Of a stretch of DNA of 35,311 nucleotides, positions 23,024 through 30,954 are shown piece by piece. Position 1 is the stretch's first letter. The number at the start of each line of letters is the position of its first letter. The notes beneath the pieces were generated by a model that did not search any database, was not told where the DNA came from, and saw only the letters and a list, made by a program, of their open reading frames with translations. Made by a program: the position numbers and the translations under genes. Source of the DNA: Candidatus Methanoperedentaceae archaeon HGW-Methanoperedenaceae-1 (GTDB taxonomy: Archaea; Halobacteriota; Methanosarcinia; Methanosarcinales; Methanoperedenaceae); contig PGYG01000015.1 of NCBI GenBank assembly GCA_002839545.1, forward strand, positions 1 to 35,311, read 5' to 3'.

Positions 23024-24178
23024 CTTCTTGATATTCTTCATCGAAGAGTCCACAAGTGAGGGAACGTCAATTTTTGCCTCTGCCTTCACGACCTCATCGA
23101 TTTTTGCAGCGGTGGATGGATATTCAGGAACTGCCAGGCAGCATGTAGCAGGTTTTGTTGACGGTTCAAACGTCCCGATTCTTCGTGCAATATTTGTAAT
23201 CTCTAATTTATCCATCCCGATAAGGGGATGGTATATCGGGTATTCCATACCGTACATCTCAGAGAGCATGTTCTGTGATGTCTGGGAGGCTACCTGTCCA
23301 AGGGAAGCGCCTGTGATAATCCCGTGCGCCCCTTCAAGTTCAAGGACTTCAAAAGCTACCCTGTACATCATCCTCCTGCACAAAACACAGTTCAGCCTGT
23401 TATTACATTTTTCAAGGAAAGCAAGAAGGCTGTCACCATGCGGGGCTTCGTAAACAGTGAATTTCTTATGCGGCGACCATTTCTGCAATATATCTATACA
23501 CTCCATTGCCCGCTCGCGTGTCGTCTCATCGGAAAACGGCTCGTTGTTCAGGTACAGTGGTATAATATCACAACCCCGTTTCATCATCATCCACGCTGCC
23601 ACAGGCGAGTCAATCCCGCCTGAGATAAGCGCAACCATCTTACCCTGCGTTCCAAGCGGCAGACCTCCAACGCCCTTAACCGATTCTGTGAAAACATAGG
23701 CTTTTTTCTGCCTGACTTCAACGAAAATCTCGCGGTCAGGGTTAGTAAGGTTAACACTGATAGTCCCGTTGAATTTTTTATAAACTGCATCGCCGCATGC
23801 AACACCAACATCACGTGATGTGAAATCATGTATTCCTGCCCTGCGCGCCCTTATCCCGAAAGACTCACCTTTTTGGATGAAGCCCTCTGCCAGTTCGGCA
23901 CACAGCCCGGCAGTTGATTCAAGGGTTGGCTCGCATGTATATGCAGGGCTTGTGGAAACAACGCCGAATACCTTTGCAGCGCTTTCTACTGCACTTGCAT
24001 CGCCTGTGTGTATGAAAATCCGCCCCATTTCCCTGCTTACGTCTGAGTACGAGCAACCGTCAGAATCAAGCATTGCTTTTATGTTTTTTACAATTACCTG
24101 TTCGAACCTTGACCTGACTTTCTTGCTTTTAAGCGCCAGCTCATCATAACGGACTATAATAATATCCTGTAAAATCAC
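23012..24178 (-). CDS. thiI: tRNA 4-thiouridine sulfurtransferase ThiI
   Basis: This 388-aa protein shows an N-terminal ferredoxin-like/THUMP region (residues 1-165, with DIIIVRYDELALKSKKVRSRFE opening) and a PP-loop ATPase domain with MVALISGGIDSPVAAWMMMKRG (about residue 180) and NRLNCVLCRRMMYRVA. ThiI adenylates tRNA U8 and inserts sulfur to make 4-thiouridine. It lacks the C-terminal rhodanese domain of the E. coli enzyme, as in archaeal ThiI, where a cysteine within the PP-loop domain can serve. The start is GTG 24178, overlapping the preceding metzincin gene as GTGA. It is the last gene of a three-gene operon. Confidence 0.93.
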   Translation of the reverse strand: MILQDIIIVRYDELALKSKKVRSRFEQVIVKNIKAMLDSDGCSYSDVSREMGRIFIHTGDASAVESAAKVFGVVSTSPAYTCEPTLESTAGLCAELAEGFIQKGESFGIRARRAGIHDFTSRDVGVACGDAVYKKFNGTISVNLTNPDREIFVEVRQKKAYVFTESVKGVGGLPLGTQGKMVALISGGIDSPVAAWMMMKRGCDIIPLYLNNEPFSDETTRERAMECIDILQKWSPHKKFTVYEAPHGDSLLAFLEKCNNRLNCVLCRRMMYRVAFEVLELEGAHGIITGASLGQVASQTSQNMLSEMYGMEYPIYHPLIGMDKLEITNIARRIGTFEPSTKPATCCLAVPEYPSTAAKIDEVVKAEAKIDVPSLVDSSMKNIKKSVR

Positions 24179-24942
24179 GGGGACACCATTGTATTAACAA
24201 GATTTAAGACTACCGAATATAAAGGCTCATAAGGTTTTATCGGGAAAATAAAACGGGAATTGTGTTTTTCACCGAGGAGCTTTTTCTCCTTTTCAGAAAA
24301 ATCGTTTGGCAGCCCGTCAAAAAGATGGCTGATAATGTACTCGTCAAGATGTACGTTCATTATGTCATTGCTGTTGTTTGAGTGTTCAAGCCCCCACAGG
24401 TGCCCTGTTTCATGGATGAGGATTGCGGTTTCGGTTTCAGCGTCCGGGATTATTTCCTTAAAAACCATCATTGAATTGGCATTGTAAGTTACCCCGGCGG
24501 CGCTGGACTTTGTTTCACCTGACCATTTCGCACCTGTGTAAATAATGTATATGACAATCCTGCCTGTGAACCAGTCAGTGTGGTACTGCGTATGGTTCTT
24601 TATAATTTTATTACCAAGCCGCGTAACATCATAATCCTTTATAACAGGCGGTATCTCATCATTCCCGATGTCATGGAATGTTGCCACAATGACTTCCTTG
24701 CCTGTGTATTGCCTGACACGGTCTCCAAGTACGGCAAGGGAACTATTATACGGTTCAACTCCTTCCTGTGCGTGGACTTCAAGCAGTATTGTATCGTAAG
24801 GCGAATATTCCGACAGGTACAGTGTATCATAAGCTCCTGTGTACCTGACAGCAGTATAATGTACATACAGGGGAATCATAATCCCGAACGTAAGAACCAG
24901 GAAAATAACCACGTTTAAGAGCAGGCGCTGGATTTTATGCAT
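24175..24942 (-). CDS. Membrane-anchored metzincin zinc metalloprotease
   Basis: This 255-aa protein has an N-terminal TM helix (LLLNVVIFLVLTFGIMIPLYV) and an outward-facing protease domain. The zinc site ILIHETGHLWGLEHSNNSNDIMN (HExxHxxGxxH followed by the Met-turn IM, about residues 178-200) identifies a metzincin, similar to matrixin and archaemetzincin families. The first half contains SEYSPYDTILLEVHAQEGV and GKEVIVATFHDIG. The substrate is unknown. It sits between a TudS-like desulfidase (8-bp overlap) and thiI (4-bp overlap), an unexpected place for a surface protease. Confidence 0.88.
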   Translation of the reverse strand: MHKIQRLLLNVVIFLVLTFGIMIPLYVHYTAVRYTGAYDTLYLSEYSPYDTILLEVHAQEGVEPYNSSLAVLGDRVRQYTGKEVIVATFHDIGNDEIPPVIKDYDVTRLGNKIIKNHTQYHTDWFTGRIVIYIIYTGAKWSGETKSSAAGVTYNANSMMVFKEIIPDAETETAILIHETGHLWGLEHSNNSNDIMNVHLDEYIISHLFDGLPNDFSEKEKKLLGEKHNSRFIFPIKPYEPLYSVVLNLVNTMVSP

Positions 24943-25369
24943 CCTGATACCTTGCCCTGATACCCCGTTTCTCCAATTCCTTTTCGATTTCCTCGAAAAA
25001 GACGCCCATGCCGCCTATATGTTCGTGTTTTGCCTCATGTGCCTTTTTAATCATCCCGCCCCTGTATCCGATAGTTGTTGTAAGGGCTGCACATGACGGG
25101 CTTTTGGATATACCGATAATGGTTATTCCGCTATCCTTATGCTGTTCCAGAATGTCAGCGACCGGCTGGAACAACTCCCTGCAGAAGCGCCTGTACATGG
25201 GTATTTCCAGTTGTTCCTTTGAAACTTCCCAGCGTCTCTTCCCGAAATATACCGATTCCGGGCATGGCAGCTGGATGACGTTTCCTTTTATGCCAGGCTT
25301 CTTCCCTGCAAGACCCTGTACCCGGACAGACGGGTTCAAAAGACAGTGGGCAACAACTACCAGTTCCAT
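24935..25369 (-). CDS. TudS-like (DUF523-related) putative desulfidase
   Basis: This 144-aa protein resembles the short TudS-related desulfidases (CD3072-type) of the DUF523 superfamily. The three cysteines of VAHCLLNPS, QLPCPESVYFG and SKSPSCAAL match the positions that bind the catalytic [4Fe-4S] cluster in TudS, which removes sulfur from 2-thiouracil. The substrate here cannot be known from sequence. It is the first gene of an operon with a metzincin and thiI, so enzymes that attach and may remove thio groups on uracil bases are in one transcript. The upstream 84-bp gap is shared with the divergent deoxyribosyltransferase gene. Confidence 0.75.
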   Translation of the reverse strand: MELVVVAHCLLNPSVRVQGLAGKKPGIKGNVIQLPCPESVYFGKRRWEVSKEQLEIPMYRRFCRELFQPVADILEQHKDSGITIIGISKSPSCAALTTTIGYRGGMIKKAHEAKHEHIGGMGVFFEEIEKELEKRGIRARYQDA

Positions 25370-25453
25370 GAATTAATCATGATGCCATATACCGATAAAT
25401 ACTTTCATCCTGCTTAAGAAAACTTATTTACTTATCAGGACTATCCTGTTTTC

Positions 25454-25858
25454 ATGAGAAGTGTTTATCTTGCAGCTCCGCTTTTTTCAGACGCAGAGAA
25501 GGAATTTAACTGTAAGCTGAGGGACGAAATTAAAAAAACAGGACATGATGTTTTCCTGCCGCAGGAGGATTCGAATAACATAAAGGATATAAAAAACAGG
25601 CAGGACATTATTTTTAGTAAGAACATCGCAGCAATGGACACATCTTTTGTCATGGTTGCGGTTCTTGACGGCGCTGATGTGGATTCAGGCACAGCATGGG
25701 AGATAGGGTATGCTTATTCAAAAGGAATGCCTGTTTTCGGGTTAAGGACGGATTTCAGGACACTTGGTATTGAAGGTATGGTAAACCTCATGATAGAGCG
25801 CTCAGTTACGATGTGCGGGAGTATTCAGGAGTTATTAAATCATTTAAAGTCATTGTGA
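25454..25858 (+). CDS. Nucleoside 2-deoxyribosyltransferase-like protein
   Basis: This 134-aa protein has the family landmarks RSVYLAAPLFSDAEKEFN, the FLPQED loop and GADVDSGTAWEIGYAYSKGMPVFGLRTD, where the Glu of WEIG is the catalytic nucleophile position. Relatives swap the base of 2'-deoxynucleosides or hydrolyse deoxynucleoside 5'-monophosphates. The length is slightly short but includes all conserved blocks. It overlaps the following flavoprotein gene as TGATG and lies divergent to the TudS-like gene, so a nucleobase or nucleotide-cleaning theme connects both sides of the promoter region. Confidence 0.87.
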   Translation: MRSVYLAAPLFSDAEKEFNCKLRDEIKKTGHDVFLPQEDSNNIKDIKNRQDIIFSKNIAAMDTSFVMVAVLDGADVDSGTAWEIGYAYSKGMPVFGLRTDFRTLGIEGMVNLMIERSVTMCGSIQELLNHLKSL

Positions 25859-26427
25859 TGCGCATGAAAATCACTGGTATTTCAGGAAGTCCGAACATTG
25901 GCGGGAATAATGAACGGATAATTGACCTTGCACTTGGTATTGCAAAAGAAAAGGGATTTGAAACCGATAAAATATTTATCTCACAGCTTGAAGTTTCACC
26001 GTGTACAGACTGCGGTGCCTGCAAAAATGGCAGGGAGTGTTCTATTAATGACGACATGGCTAAACTTTACGGGATACTTGAAAACTCGGACGCTTTCATT
26101 GTAAGCTCGCCTGTCTTTTTCGGGTGCGTTTCAGCGCAGTTAAAGGCTCTGTTTGACCGTTCCGTTCTGTTGAGGCGAAACGGCTTTCTGCTCAAGGGCA
26201 AAATAGGCGGGGCTGTTGCAATTGGCGGCTCAAGGAACGGAGGGCAGGAATTCACGATACAGGCAATTCATTCATGGATGCATATCCACGGTATGGTTGT
26301 TGTCGGGGATTCAGCGCATTTTGGCGGGAGCGCGGTTAAGCCTGTGGACTCTGACGATGATGGTTTGAAGACGGTAAGGGATACAGTGGAAATGGTTTGC
26401 GATACACTTACAAGAATGGGAAAGTGA
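25858..26427 (+). CDS. Isf-like flavoprotein (NADPH-dependent FMN reductase fold)
   Basis: This 189-aa protein opens with MRMKITGISGSPNIGGNNERII, has the cysteine motif CTDCGACKNGREC (CX2CX2CX5C) and the FMN segments SSPVFFGCVSAQLKALFDRS and GGSRNGGQEFTIQAIHSW. It is a paralogue of the Isf protein at 7207-7824 and shares the same layout but differs in the cysteine spacing. I start it at ATG 25858, which overlaps the upstream stop, rather than at 25813. The electron donor is probably ferredoxin; its substrate is unknown. It immediately precedes an unknown gene, with stop and start adjacent. Confidence 0.85.
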   Translation: MRMKITGISGSPNIGGNNERIIDLALGIAKEKGFETDKIFISQLEVSPCTDCGACKNGRECSINDDMAKLYGILENSDAFIVSSPVFFGCVSAQLKALFDRSVLLRRNGFLLKGKIGGAVAIGGSRNGGQEFTIQAIHSWMHIHGMVVVGDSAHFGGSAVKPVDSDDDGLKTVRDTVEMVCDTLTRMGK

Positions 26428-26835
26428 ATGGATAAATACCACCTGGTTAAACAGTTCTCAAAACCCGAAGACGGGGAATACGTACCAATAACCTTCATAG
26501 AGTTCACGCGAAAACTCGTTGGCTGGTCGCCTGGATTAAGAAGAAGTGTGTATGTCGAAAATGAGGATGATAAAGATAAGCTGAAAAGGGTGCGTGAAGT
26601 TAACCTCATGATTGCCATAAACCACCTTTCAGGCAATACTTCATCCATTGAACTCACAGATGAGGAAATGGCGCAGTTTGAGGAAGTTTACAATTCATTC
26701 ATCGGGAAAGGCGGGCAGTTGATGTACACGCGGAAAAAGGTGGATAAAAAGACTGTTTCCTTTTTTGAGGTTCATGAAACCGGCAGGAAGACTGCTGAAG
26801 CGCCTGGGAAATATATGTTATCTGACAGGATGTGA
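26428..26835 (+). CDS. Conserved hypothetical protein
   Basis: This 135-aa protein begins directly at the base after the flavoprotein stop (TGAATG). Residues 1-65 contain KPEDGEYVPITFIEFTRKLVGWSPGLRRSVYVENEDD and a helical block VREVNLMIAINHLSG; the second half is charged, with ELTDEEMAQFEEVYNSF and KKVDKKTVSFFEVHETGRKTA. No membrane segment, signal peptide or cysteine motif is present. I do not recognise it. Its position last in a three-gene operon with a nucleoside deoxyribosyltransferase and an Isf-like flavoprotein is the only clue. Confidence 0.7.
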   Translation: MDKYHLVKQFSKPEDGEYVPITFIEFTRKLVGWSPGLRRSVYVENEDDKDKLKRVREVNLMIAINHLSGNTSSIELTDEEMAQFEEVYNSFIGKGGQLMYTRKKVDKKTVSFFEVHETGRKTAEAPGKYMLSDRM

Positions 26836-26899
26836 ACCTGCTTTATTCCGGTGAATGGTTACCATACAATTAATTATATTCCAGCCGTTTTAACCTCTG

Positions 26900-27199
26900 A
26901 TGAAAGATGCGCTCAGGCAGGTTCAGGACGGGGTGATACTTGACCTTGAGATAACACCGAACGCAAAAGAAACAGAAATACACGGGTACAATCCCTGGCG
27001 CAAACGCATCGAAGTCCGCCTCTCCGAACAGGCGCAGAAAGGTAAAGCCAACGACCAGCTCATTTTGTTTTTCTCGGATTTGCTGCATATAAGTCATGGC
27101 AAGGTACAGATAATCGCTGGACATACAAGCAGCAAGAAATCAGTAAAGATTACAGGGGTAACATCAGAGGAAATTCTGGGGATATTAAACAGGACATGA
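26900..27199 (+). CDS. DUF167/UPF0235 (YggU-like) protein
   Basis: This 99-aa protein has the YggU/DUF167 core: LEITPNAKETEIHGYNPWRKRIEVRLSEQAQKGKANDQLILFFSDLL, followed by VQIIAGHTSSKKSVKITGV. The GKAN and ITGV segments are diagnostic. The family is widespread in bacteria and archaea with no firm function. A TATA-like TTAATTATATTCC lies about 20-30 bases before ATG 26900, suggesting a leaderless message. Its stop overlaps the next gene as ATGA. The UPF0235-UPF0292 pairing just ahead of dnaG suggests nucleic-acid-related work, an inference only. Confidence 0.88.
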   Translation: MKDALRQVQDGVILDLEITPNAKETEIHGYNPWRKRIEVRLSEQAQKGKANDQLILFFSDLLHISHGKVQIIAGHTSSKKSVKITGVTSEEILGILNRT

Positions 27200-27621
27200 A
27201 CAAAAGAATCCTTGAGGATATTGAACGTCTTGAAAAGCTTGAAGAAATAATTGAGGAACTCAAAAACCTTGCAGGCTCCGGGGCGGTTATAGTGGTTGAA
27301 GGGAGAAAAGACTCAGAATCACTCAGGCATCTGGGCATCGAAGGGGATATCAGGTTTGCTACCCAACAGCCATTGATCGGGTTTACGGAATCGTTATCAA
27401 AATCCAGTGGCGGGATTATCCTGTTAACCGACTGGGACAGAAAAGGCGGCATAATTGCGCGCAAGATTATAGCATACCTTTTGACTTATGGTGTTATGCC
27501 AAATACTGAAATACGGTCGAAAATCAGGGGTCTTGTAAAAAAAAGGATAAAGGATGTTGAAAGTCTTGGGAATTACATCGACAAACTCAGGGCAGAACTA
27601 TATGGTGTTCCGGAATTTTGA
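27196..27621 (+). CDS. Toprim-domain protein, UPF0292 family
   Basis: This 141-aa protein is a stand-alone small Toprim domain. After a helical lead (ILEDIERLEKLEEIIEELKNLAG) come AVIVVEGRKDSESLRHLGI (the conserved Glu) and IILLTDWDRKGGIIARKI (the DxD pair), the metal site of primases, topoisomerases and OLD nucleases. Archaeal UPF0292 proteins keep this fold with no proven substrate. It precedes dnaG, another Toprim protein, by 328 bp. Start overlaps the YggU-like stop by 4 bp. Confidence 0.9.
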   Translation: MNKRILEDIERLEKLEEIIEELKNLAGSGAVIVVEGRKDSESLRHLGIEGDIRFATQQPLIGFTESLSKSSGGIILLTDWDRKGGIIARKIIAYLLTYGVMPNTEIRSKIRGLVKKRIKDVESLGNYIDKLRAELYGVPEF

Positions 27622-27809
27622 AAACCGAATTCAAAAAAGGTATAACCACAACGCTTTTAAGCTATTCAGCCCTTAATGGGATTGTTTAAGTTTGCTTAAG
27701 ATGCAGTTAAACATTAATACAATCATCCAAAGAATAGTAGTTAGTTTAAAATATTCATTATCATAAAGGGTTTAAACAGACAATTTATACCCAAATATAA
27801 AATATTGGT

Positions 27810-27833
27810 TATCATTTCCGGCATGGAATGATA
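27810..27833 (+). promoter_or_regulatory. Hairpin 1 in the dnaG leader
   Basis: TATCATTTCC-GGCAT-GGAATGATA forms a 9-bp stem with one unpaired T and a five-base loop. It is well separated from both neighbouring genes. Confidence 0.45.
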
Positions 27834-27878
27834 CTGATAAACAATCATGTGACATATGATTTAGTAAAGTAAAAAAAC

Positions 27879-27903
27879 GTATGGAGTAATACAGATTCCA
27901 TAC
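27879..27903 (+). promoter_or_regulatory. Hairpin 2 in the dnaG leader
   Basis: GTATGGA-N11-TCCATAC forms a perfect 7-bp stem about 47 bases before the dnaG start codon, just upstream of GATATACTTTTC. It could be an operator palindrome or an RNA stem. Confidence 0.45.
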
Positions 27904-27949
27904 CGATGATATACTTTTCTAGCTACTTTTTAAAAGGAGGGTTACATAT

Positions 27950-29440
27950 ATGCAAAGTTCAGATACTATAAAATATATAATTCACGCTAAAATAAAAGCA
28001 GATGGAGTAATAGAACGCCCTGACGTTATCGGCGCTATATTCGGGCAGACAGAAGGTTTGATAGGTAATGACCTTGACCTGCGCGAACTCCAGAAAAGCG
28101 GAAGAATCGGCAGGCTTGAGGTTAATATCAAGTCCAACATGGGTAAATCACAGGGCTCGATAGAAATCCCGTCAAGCCTGGACAGGGTTGAGACCGCAGT
28201 TCTTGCCGCAAGTCTTGAGACCATTGACAGGATTGGACCATGTCTTTCCCACATCGATGTTGTAAATATCGAGGACGTCAGGACATCGAAGCGAAAACAG
28301 ATAGTTGACCGTGCAAAAATAATTCTCACGGAAATGTTTGATGCCGGTCTTCCTGAAAGCCAGGAAATCACTGCCGAGATAAGGCAGTCTATAAGAATCG
28401 AAGACATGACAACCTATGGTAAGGACAACATTCCGATGGGACCGAATGTTCTTGATTCTGACGCAATACTTGTGGTTGAAGGGCGGGCAGACGTGCTGAA
28501 CCTTCTTAAATATGGCATTAAGAACGCCATTGCAGTTGGCGGGACAAACGTCCCTGTTGCCATTGTTGATATATGCAAGAAAAAGATATGCACTGCCTTC
28601 ACTGACGGTGACAGGGGCGGTGAGTTGATTATAAAGGAACTGCTCCAGGTTGCTGATATAGATTATATTGCACGTGCTCCTGACGGTAAGGGAGTTGAGG
28701 AATGTGTCCAGAAAGAGATTGTCAAATCTCTGAGACAGAAGATACCTGTGGAACAGGCACTTGACTACTACCAGGTAAGCAGGAAAAGACGGCTTGCAAT
28801 TGCTGCTGCAACAAAGAAAAAGACATCCCGTAAGGGCGGCGATTATTCTATAAGGGCAGAGGTTGAGCCTGAAATAGAACCAGTCGAAAGAGCCGAGAGA
28901 ACTGATAGGTTTGAGAGAACCGAGAGACCAGAGAGAACCGAGAGGACTGAAAGAACCGAAAGACCTGAGAGGACTGAAAGAACCGAAAGACCTGAGAGGA
29001 CTGAAAGAACCGAGAGGACTGAAAGAACTGAAAGACCTGAGAGGACAGAGAGAACCGAGAGGCATGATAGGACAGAGAGAACTGGTAGAACAGGCAGAAC
29101 TGACAAATTCCCGGTTGTTGAAGAGGTAGTGGAAACGGTTGAGCCAGAGGGCAAAGATAGTGTTTTCATGGAACACATTGAGAAACTCAGCGGAACACTC
29201 AGTGCGCGTTTGCTTGATGAAGGAAACAAGGTTATACGTGAAGTACCTGTCCGTGACCTAGCCACTGCATTGAAAGATGCAAACGGGAACGTCACAAGCG
29301 TGGTGTTCGATGGTGTGATAACACAACGGATAGTTGATATTGCAGCTAATAAAGGCATAAATACCCTTATAGGCGCAAAAATCGGGAACGTTGTAAAAAG
29401 CCCGTCATCAATGATAATAGAAGCCTCAAAGAATTTGTAG
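27950..29440 (+). CDS. dnaG: DNA primase DnaG (archaeal), with RTER/RPER repeat insert
   Basis: This 496-aa protein is the archaeal DnaG-type primase, which also associates with the exosome in archaea. The N-terminal domain reads [36 protein letters not shown], and the Toprim domain carries [29 protein letters not shown] (about residue 173) and [19 protein letters not shown]. Between about residues 308 and 386 an insert of repeated RTE, RPE and RTER units separates the catalytic part from the conserved C-terminal domain ([19 protein letters not shown]...[13 protein letters not shown]). The insert is positively and negatively charged in alternation and probably disordered or helical. The start is ATG 27950 behind AGGAGG. 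It is followed by cobT after 7 bp. Confidence 0.95.
   Translation: MQSSDTIKYIIHAKIKADGVIERPDVIGAIFGQTEGLIGNDLDLRELQKSGRIGRLEVNIKSNMGKSQGSIEIPSSLDRVETAVLAASLETIDRIGPCLSHIDVVNIEDVRTSKRKQIVDRAKIILTEMFDAGLPESQEITAEIRQSIRIEDMTTYGKDNIPMGPNVLDSDAILVVEGRADVLNLLKYGIKNAIAVGGTNVPVAIVDICKKKICTAFTDGDRGGELIIKELLQVADIDYIARAPDGKGVEECVQKEIVKSLRQKIPVEQALDYYQVSRKRRLAIAAATKKKTSRKGGDYSIRAEVEPEIEPVERAERTDRFERTERPERTERTERTERPERTERTERPERTERTERTERTERPERTERTERHDRTERTGRTGRTDKFPVVEEVVETVEPEGKDSVFMEHIEKLSGTLSARLLDEGNKVIREVPVRDLATALKDANGNVTSVVFDGVITQRIVDIAANKGINTLIGAKIGNVVKSPSSMIIEASKNL
28873..29103 (+). repeat. Coding repeat tract in dnaG (RTE/RPE units)
   Basis: The DNA consists of about 20 degenerate 9-bp units of the type GAGAGAACC, GAGAGGACT and GAAAGACCT, encoding ERT/ERP triplets. 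Copies vary by synonymous and single substitutions, as expected from slippage-driven growth of a simple tract. On the reverse strand it gives the VLSVLSGLS shadow ORFs. Confidence 0.9.
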
Positions 29441-29447
29441 GTCTGGT

Positions 29448-30482
29448 ATGTGGGTTGACCCATTCCCGGATTTCAATCCTGTAAAACCACTGTTCATTTG
29501 CATACTTGCAAATACCGAGACTGCCAAAATCCCGAATATATCAGCAGCAGGGAAGTCGCCTGAACTGACAGATTACACACCTGCTGCGGATGCGGAACTT
29601 GTTGAAACAGGCAATGCCATAAGTCTCAAGGAGCCGGCGATGTGTCCTTCGGGCGCTCCCACGCCTGCGATACTGACAAGGGCGGCAGTCCTGCTCACAG
29701 GAATACCATGTATCTATGTGGATGCAGGTTTGAATGTTAAGCCGAAGGTTCCTTTTGTTGACCTGAATGGCAGTCCTGGCGGAGACATCAGGACAGGAAA
29801 GGCGGTTGTAGATGCGGCTGGAATCTATGAAAGTGCCCGTATGTTTGGGAAAAGTATCGGGAAACTTTCGGATTGTGTGATAATCGGCGAGAGTGTTCCG
29901 GGCGGTACAACTACTGCTCTTGGCGTAATGCGGGCACTGGGTTATGATGGCAGGGTTTCATCAAGTTTCCCTGACAACCCTGTTGGGATAAAGGATGCGG
30001 TTGTAAACGAAGGTATGAATAATGCGGGCATCTCGTTTGGCAGTCTGGAAAATGACCCGATGCGGGCTGTGCAGTGTCTTGGCGACCCGATGATGCCGGC
30101 AGCAGCAGGGCTTGTTGACGGACTTGGTGTAAAAACAGTTCTTGCAGGCGGAACCCAGATGGTTTCGGTACTTAGCATAATAAAAGCACTCGGGCTTAAG
30201 AGGGATGTTTCAATAGCAACAACGCGGTATGTGGCTGATGACCCGACAGCCAATTTCAGGGAAATGACTGATAAGCTCGGGTTCAGGGCTTATGCTGCTG
30301 ACCCCGGATTTGGCACATCAAGGGTTAAAGGTCTTAAGATGTATGAAAAAGGTGACGTGAAAGAGGGAGTTGGCGCAGGGGGGGCGATGTTTGCGGCAGC
30401 CATGATGGGGATTTCCCAGAAGGAGTTCAGGGAGAAAGTGGAAGAAGTGTATGAGAGTACGTTTTTGAATAAAAATGCATGA
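29448..30482 (+). CDS. cobT: Archaeal CobT-type phosphoribosyltransferase
   Basis: This 344-aa protein matches the archaeal nicotinate mononucleotide-dependent phosphoribosyltransferase family, which activates the lower-ligand base for cobamide synthesis. Recognisable parts are KPLFICILANTETAKIPNISAAGKSPELTDYTPAADAELV, EPAMCPSGAPTPAILTRAAV and the central DLNGSPGGDIRTG. The GESVPGGTTTALGVMRALGYDG and AGGTQMVSVLSIIKALG blocks also fit. It starts 7 bp after dnaG without a clear ribosome site, so translation may depend on the upstream gene. Cobamide is needed by the CdhDE corrinoid protein encoded 2 kb downstream. Confidence 0.9.
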   Translation: MWVDPFPDFNPVKPLFICILANTETAKIPNISAAGKSPELTDYTPAADAELVETGNAISLKEPAMCPSGAPTPAILTRAAVLLTGIPCIYVDAGLNVKPKVPFVDLNGSPGGDIRTGKAVVDAAGIYESARMFGKSIGKLSDCVIIGESVPGGTTTALGVMRALGYDGRVSSSFPDNPVGIKDAVVNEGMNNAGISFGSLENDPMRAVQCLGDPMMPAAAGLVDGLGVKTVLAGGTQMVSVLSIIKALGLKRDVSIATTRYVADDPTANFREMTDKLGFRAYAADPGFGTSRVKGLKMYEKGDVKEGVGAGGAMFAAAMMGISQKEFREKVEEVYESTFLNKNA

Positions 30483-30498
30483 TTTATTAAATATACTC

Positions 30499-30527
30499 AA
30501 CAAAACATGTCTTTTAAGTATTTTGTT
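30499..30527. terminator. Hairpin between cobT and the convergent antitoxin gene
   Basis: AACAAAA-N15-TTTTGTT can pair with a 7-bp AT-rich stem and overlaps the end of the minus-strand antitoxin gene. It would serve both converging genes. The stem is weak, so this is a low-confidence call. Confidence 0.3.
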
Positions 30528-30798
30528 CTTGTAATTTCTCTTGCAACCACAAATTTAAAAGAGTGTCTGGCGATACACCGTGACGCTTGGCAAATTCCCG
30601 GACCTTTGCAGATAATTTATTGTCAACAGCATAGTATGTAACTTCGGATTTAATATCAACTTCAAATTCGGCTGGTTTTGTTTCTTCCCAGTGTTCGGCG
30701 ATGTCGTGCTTATCCCAGTATTCGCCAATTTCTTTGTAGCTCTGTGCTTTTGATACTGAACTTTTATTTTTGCTCAAGCTTTTCGATAATGTTTTCAT
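30514..30798 (-). CDS. Orphan CopG-type (BrnA-like) antitoxin
   Basis: This 94-aa protein fits the CopG-antitoxin family found with BrnT-like toxins. The region YKEIGEYWDKHDIAEHWEETKPAEFEVDI is typical, followed by a ribbon-helix-helix-like end, KLSAKVREFAKRHGVSPDTLLNLWLQEKL. Such antitoxins bind DNA and neutralise a ribonuclease toxin usually encoded immediately upstream in the same operon. Upstream here (30799-30954) there is no toxin ORF on either strand. It is therefore an orphan, a stand-alone regulator or the last part of a decayed toxin-antitoxin module. Confidence 0.82.
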   Translation of the reverse strand: MKTLSKSLSKNKSSVSKAQSYKEIGEYWDKHDIAEHWEETKPAEFEVDIKSEVTYYAVDNKLSAKVREFAKRHGVSPDTLLNLWLQEKLQEQNT

Positions 30799-30954
30799 AC
30801 CAGATTAGACCAACGATTTTCAATATATATCCTTTTCTTTTTAATTACTTAAATCCTCCCCAAGTATTATTTTTCATCTTTTATCTGAATGCGACAGGCG
30901 TTATTATGCTCATATAATGCGATAGAAGCCAAACACCCCCTTAAATCAAAAAAT

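Larger units (their letters stand above)
27622..27949 (+). other. 328-bp AT-rich leader region of dnaG
   Basis: No ORF is credible here. It contains two inverted repeats (27810-27833 and 27879-27903), several AT-rich, TATA-like stretches (ATTTATACCC near 27783, GATATACTTTTC near 27908), and ends in AGGAGG before the dnaG ATG. The region has the feel of a long 5' leader or a multi-promoter region. A small RNA cannot be ruled out. Confidence 0.5.

Noticed and set aside
28873-29103. Possible CRISPR-like array
   Set aside because: The repeats are 9-bp coding units in frame within dnaG, without spacers.
28172-29176. 334-aa minus-strand ORF with [11 protein letters not shown] repeats
   Set aside because: It is the complement of the dnaG repeat tract; the forward frame encodes a well-known conserved primase.
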